In this document: positions 62,601 to 64,000 of the stretch, piece after piece
How positions within the stretch are numbered: position 1 is the stretch's first letter
How the letters are laid out: the number at the start of each line of letters is the position of its first letter
Source: Pseudomonadota bacterium
Lineage (GTDB): Bacteria > Pseudomonadota > Gammaproteobacteria > Steroidobacterales > Steroidobacteraceae
Direction: 5' to 3'
NCBI GenBank assembly: GCA_023391815.1
Contig: JAEWAF010000086.1
Coordinates: forward strand, 1-64,000
DNA: 64,000 nucleotides
Program-made: the position numbers and the translations under genes
The notes under the pieces: model-generated
Databases searched by the model: none
What the model was told of the DNA's origin: nothing
Seen by the model: the letters and a program-made list of their open reading frames with translations, nothing else

Positions 62601-62762
62601 CGCCTGCGTCCAGTTCGCGGTGTTGTCGATGATGAACAGCACTTGCGGCTGATCGCCGGCGCCGGTCTGCGCGCCGATGAACAGATCGATATCTTCTGCC
62701 GCCGCGCTCCAGCAGGCGCTGACAGCCAGAATTCCGACCCAACGTCTCATGGTCCGCGTCAT
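59658..62762 (-). CDS. pilY1: PilY1-type pilus tip adhesin
   Basis: A 1034-aa exported protein. A signal peptide is followed by a von Willebrand-like N-terminal region (VLFIIDNTANWTQAFDNEM, a MIDAS-like beginning) and a C-terminal beta-propeller with PDLNSGLALYAYVVDLGGNVYR, where the usual calcium-loop aspartates are partly lost. It sits at the type IV pilus tip and assists extension and surface sensing. The ATG at 62762 has GGGAG upstream and is preferred to 62795. Confidence 0.9.
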   Translation of the reverse strand: MTRTMRRWVGILAVSACWSAAAEDIDLFIGAQTGAGDQPQVLFIIDNTANWTQAFDNEMTALRNVFASLPADKVQVGVMFAAETSSSDSNLQGGYVRAAIRPMSAFNKTAYANMFAALDVGKDKGNSGQSSLVMAEAYRYLSAGQARSGNNKAKADYTGNNGADWSKSATTPASLAAMKAIYALPGNALGSKSATTYNAPGAGSSCTKLFIVYISNGPSQDSASIISTATSMLQQAGGNTTAIPLPIAGSQDNVTDEWARFLHERMGVITYAIEVNKKSSGQGPGWSSLLENMALSNGGTYQHTSTVSTDIEKAVRDVLAQIQATNSVFASVSLPLSASTQGTYLNQVYVGLFRPDGTALPRWIGNLKQYKLGYSGTDLRLQDALGTPAVDSASGFVRICSKSFWTSPNKYWNFRAQQFEDQEGCAVDNPSFPPASSDYPDGKFVEKGGQAQQLRATPNANRQLSTCTDFTCSSVTSFNVTNVTGAMLGVTDDTQRQKIVNWARGQDVNDEHTTDSITPTATTSTAMRPSAHGDVVHSRPVALNFGTDSSPSVVVFYAANDGVFRAINGNRPGSATSDGKIDGVAPGGELWGFVPPEFHKQFKRLYDNVIPVSFPTVTTGSPEPKPYAMDGAITAYRTSSKASVFATMRRGGRAVYSFNIDPSHPSDIKFAWKVGCNDSECTSSDFNEIGQTWSPVKPFTAKGYSSGAQPLLIMGGGYDPCEDAKPNTCTSSSKGHKVYVLDAATGAVQRSFDTDRGVIAEVAVVPDLNSGLALYAYVVDLGGNVYRINIGNDAPANWAMTKIAALGCDTGNVSCSYNRKFMFAPDVLLENGTYVLLLGSGDREKPREYVSTVQNYFFMLKDKPQDTTWLTTEAGNCSAAVLCLSSLTPILDGQTPTADQLATKKGWYLGLNSTEQVVTSAITIFGTLTFSTHEPAAAAPGMCSANLGLARVYNVSYLNADGVGPNHERSQELPADIGLPPSPVAGLVTLDDGRTVPFCIGCTPESPLEGSEPKIPPASMPVQPKSRVYWYIER

Positions 62763-62787
62763 AGCTCGCTCCCGCGATTCGATGCGC

Positions 62788-63312
62788 TCAAACATTGCAA
62801 ACAGCGTTGTATTGGACTTGAGTCAGCAACACGCGCACGCCTTGATGGACGTGCACGGCCGTGCCGTGCGCGACGGTGTTTGGATCGAACGCACTTACGT
62901 CGGCGTTCAAATCCCACACCGTCTGATAGACATCGCCGGTCACTGCGCCCAACGTGCCCAGGAAGATGCTGGTCCCGCCCGGCGTGGCCCCGGGAATGCG
63001 CTCGGCGCTGACGCAAGTGGGTTTCGCGAAATCGACGTGAAAGTCCATGGTGCCGTCGTTGTCGATATCGACATCCACCGTCTGCGCCGATGGCGCGGCG
63101 GTGAAGGCCGAGCTCATCACGAGCTCGATGCCGCGATTGGCCGCCGCGATCGCTTCATCACGCAACTGCATGTTGCCGACCGACTGCACGTTCGTGCTGC
63201 TGAGGTTGAACGCGCTCACGACCATAATGGTGATCAACGTGAGCAGAATGAGCCCGACGACCAGCGCGGCTCCTCCCTGCCGTCCGACTGCATGAATGGA
63301 TCGTGTCTTCAT
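62788..63312 (-). CDS. pilX: Minor pilin PilX
   Basis: A 174-aa protein with a PilX N terminus GGAALVVGLILLTLITIMVVSA. The following segment NLSSTNVQSVGNMQLRDEA carries the family helix. It co-assembles with PilW and PilY1 in the tip complex. The start overlaps the pilW stop (ATGA). Confidence 0.9.
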   Translation of the reverse strand: MKTRSIHAVGRQGGAALVVGLILLTLITIMVVSAFNLSSTNVQSVGNMQLRDEAIAAANRGIELVMSSAFTAAPSAQTVDVDIDNDGTMDFHVDFAKPTCVSAERIPGATPGGTSIFLGTLGAVTGDVYQTVWDLNADVSAFDPNTVAHGTAVHVHQGVRVLLTQVQYNAVCNV

Positions 63313-64000
63313 GGCTCGGGGGTCTCCCTGCGGCCGGAAATATTGGTGAGCCGCATGCTGGTCGTGAAAACGTGGCGCTTGAAGTTGTCGTGCGCGGCCG
63401 GGATGGTATTGGTCGTCGGGCAGGAGCCATCGGGATCGGGTTCGCCCAGGCAGTACACCTTATTATCCGTGTAGCCTGGCGACGGCTCACGACTGCGCGC
63501 CAGCACGTAGAGCTTCACGGCGACGACATTCATGAGGTCGTCCACGGAACAAGGATCAGCGACCGTGCAGCGCTTGAATGAATCTGGTGAGCCATCGCCA
63601 CGATTCGTGGGACGCATCTTGGTCGTGACATCCTCCCAATCGACCGCCTGTGCGTAGTTGGCGACCGCGCCTGTCTTACTCGTGCTGTCGATGCCGAGCT
63701 CGACGCGCAATGCCTCCACACCATCGAGCAATCTCACCGGCGCTTGCTGAGCGATCACGCCTCCGGAGACGTCGAGTTGAGAACGCATCAGTGTCGGCAC
63801 AGTGCGCCCTCCTCCGTCCGGATGAGGCAGATCCGCGATGTAATAAATGTTCGAGATCAGGCGACGCTTGTCCGCAAGCGTTCCGCCGGTGATCGGCAGC
63901 GTTGCCGGCGTTCCCGTGCCGACGCAATCGCGTCGGTGCAAAGGAAAGGCGTTGGTGCTCAACGCATATTCGAAACCGTAGACCGAAGTCGTATCGGGAA
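63309..64000 (-). CDS. pilW: Minor pilin PilW (5' end beyond window)
   Basis: The C-terminal 230 or so residues of a PilW-type minor pilin. The frame reads on past a TTG at 63962 to the right edge as PDTTSVYGFEYAL. The N-terminal prepilin helix is outside. The region TLADKRRLISNIYYIADLP and DGVEALRVELGID matches the PilW family. It belongs to the operon with pilX and pilY1. Confidence 0.88.
   Translation of the reverse strand, partial: PDTTSVYGFEYALSTNAFPLHRRDCVGTGTPATLPITGGTLADKRRLISNIYYIADLPHPDGGGRTVPTLMRSQLDVSGGVIAQQAPVRLLDGVEALRVELGIDSTSKTGAVANYAQAVDWEDVTTKMRPTNRGDGSPDSFKRCTVADPCSVDDLMNVVAVKLYVLARSREPSPGYTDNKVYCLGEPDPDGSCPTTNTIPAAHDNFKRHVFTTSMRLTNISGRRETPEP

Overview
The window looks like chromosome from a high-GC gammaproteobacterium. 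Pointers are a complete System I cytochrome c maturation operon (ccmABCDEFGHI), a type IV pilus minor-pilin/pilY1 cluster, a FecIR/STN-type TonB receptor set, and overlapping ATGA/GTGA operon junctions. A Nevskiales/Steroidobacteraceae- or Xanthomonadales-like host is plausible, but that is inferred from gene content only.

Layout. (1) From about 1 to 10,960 lies an integrated phage-like element. It has a tyrosine integrase cut by the left window edge, an AlpA-like regulator, a DUF3987 helicase/primase-like protein, a run of tiny overlapping ORFs, a 668-aa prohead protease-major capsid fusion, a beta-rich possible virion protein, an orphan HicB, and an opposing four-gene operon ending in an XRE regulator. 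No portal, large terminase or tail genes are visible, so it is a satellite or remnant rather than a complete prophage. (2) About 11.0-17.0 kb holds host genes: a cNMP/cNMP/rhodanese sensor, a FadJ-type beta-oxidation enzyme, an EEP-family phosphohydrolase, a solitary ThsB/TIR-like protein and a DksA-type zinc finger. (3) About 17.2-30.6 kb reads as a substrate capture and processing locus. Four genes on the plus strand (S10 peptidase, amidohydrolase, amidohydrolase, S10 peptidase) are followed by a lipoprotein, FecR, a FecI-type sigma factor and a 1087-aa TonB receptor with an STN signalling domain. The second amidohydrolase has lost the metal-binding HxH motif.

(4) About 30.6-45.4 kb is mixed metabolism and signalling: a PP2C phosphatase-Ser/Thr kinase fusion with a formate/nitrite channel, a LysE exporter, an HTTM membrane protein opposite a 50-aa peptide and a DCC thiol protein, LysR opposite panB, a carboxylesterase, a methyltransferase, a secreted glycosidase with a discoidin-like domain, an orphan type II thioesterase-MbtH pair, and a threonine/serine dehydratase. 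(5) About 45.5-49.5 kb is a 1304-aa double hybrid histidine kinase. (6) About 49.4-57.8 kb is a minus-strand run: nitroreductase, MaoC-type dehydratase and the full ccm operon. (7) At 57,890-58,237 there is a tRNA-Leu(UAA) gene interrupted after U34 by a 261-nt group I intron with recognisable P1, Q, R, S and P7 elements. It is followed by a higBA toxin-antitoxin pair with a palindromic operator. (8) From 59.1 kb to the right edge is fimU/gspH-pilY1-pilX-pilW on the minus strand, with pilW cut by the window end.

The best candidates for a second look are the interrupted tRNA-Leu, the active/pseudoenzyme peptidase-amidohydrolase cluster tied to a signalling TonB receptor, and the capsid-only mobile element.
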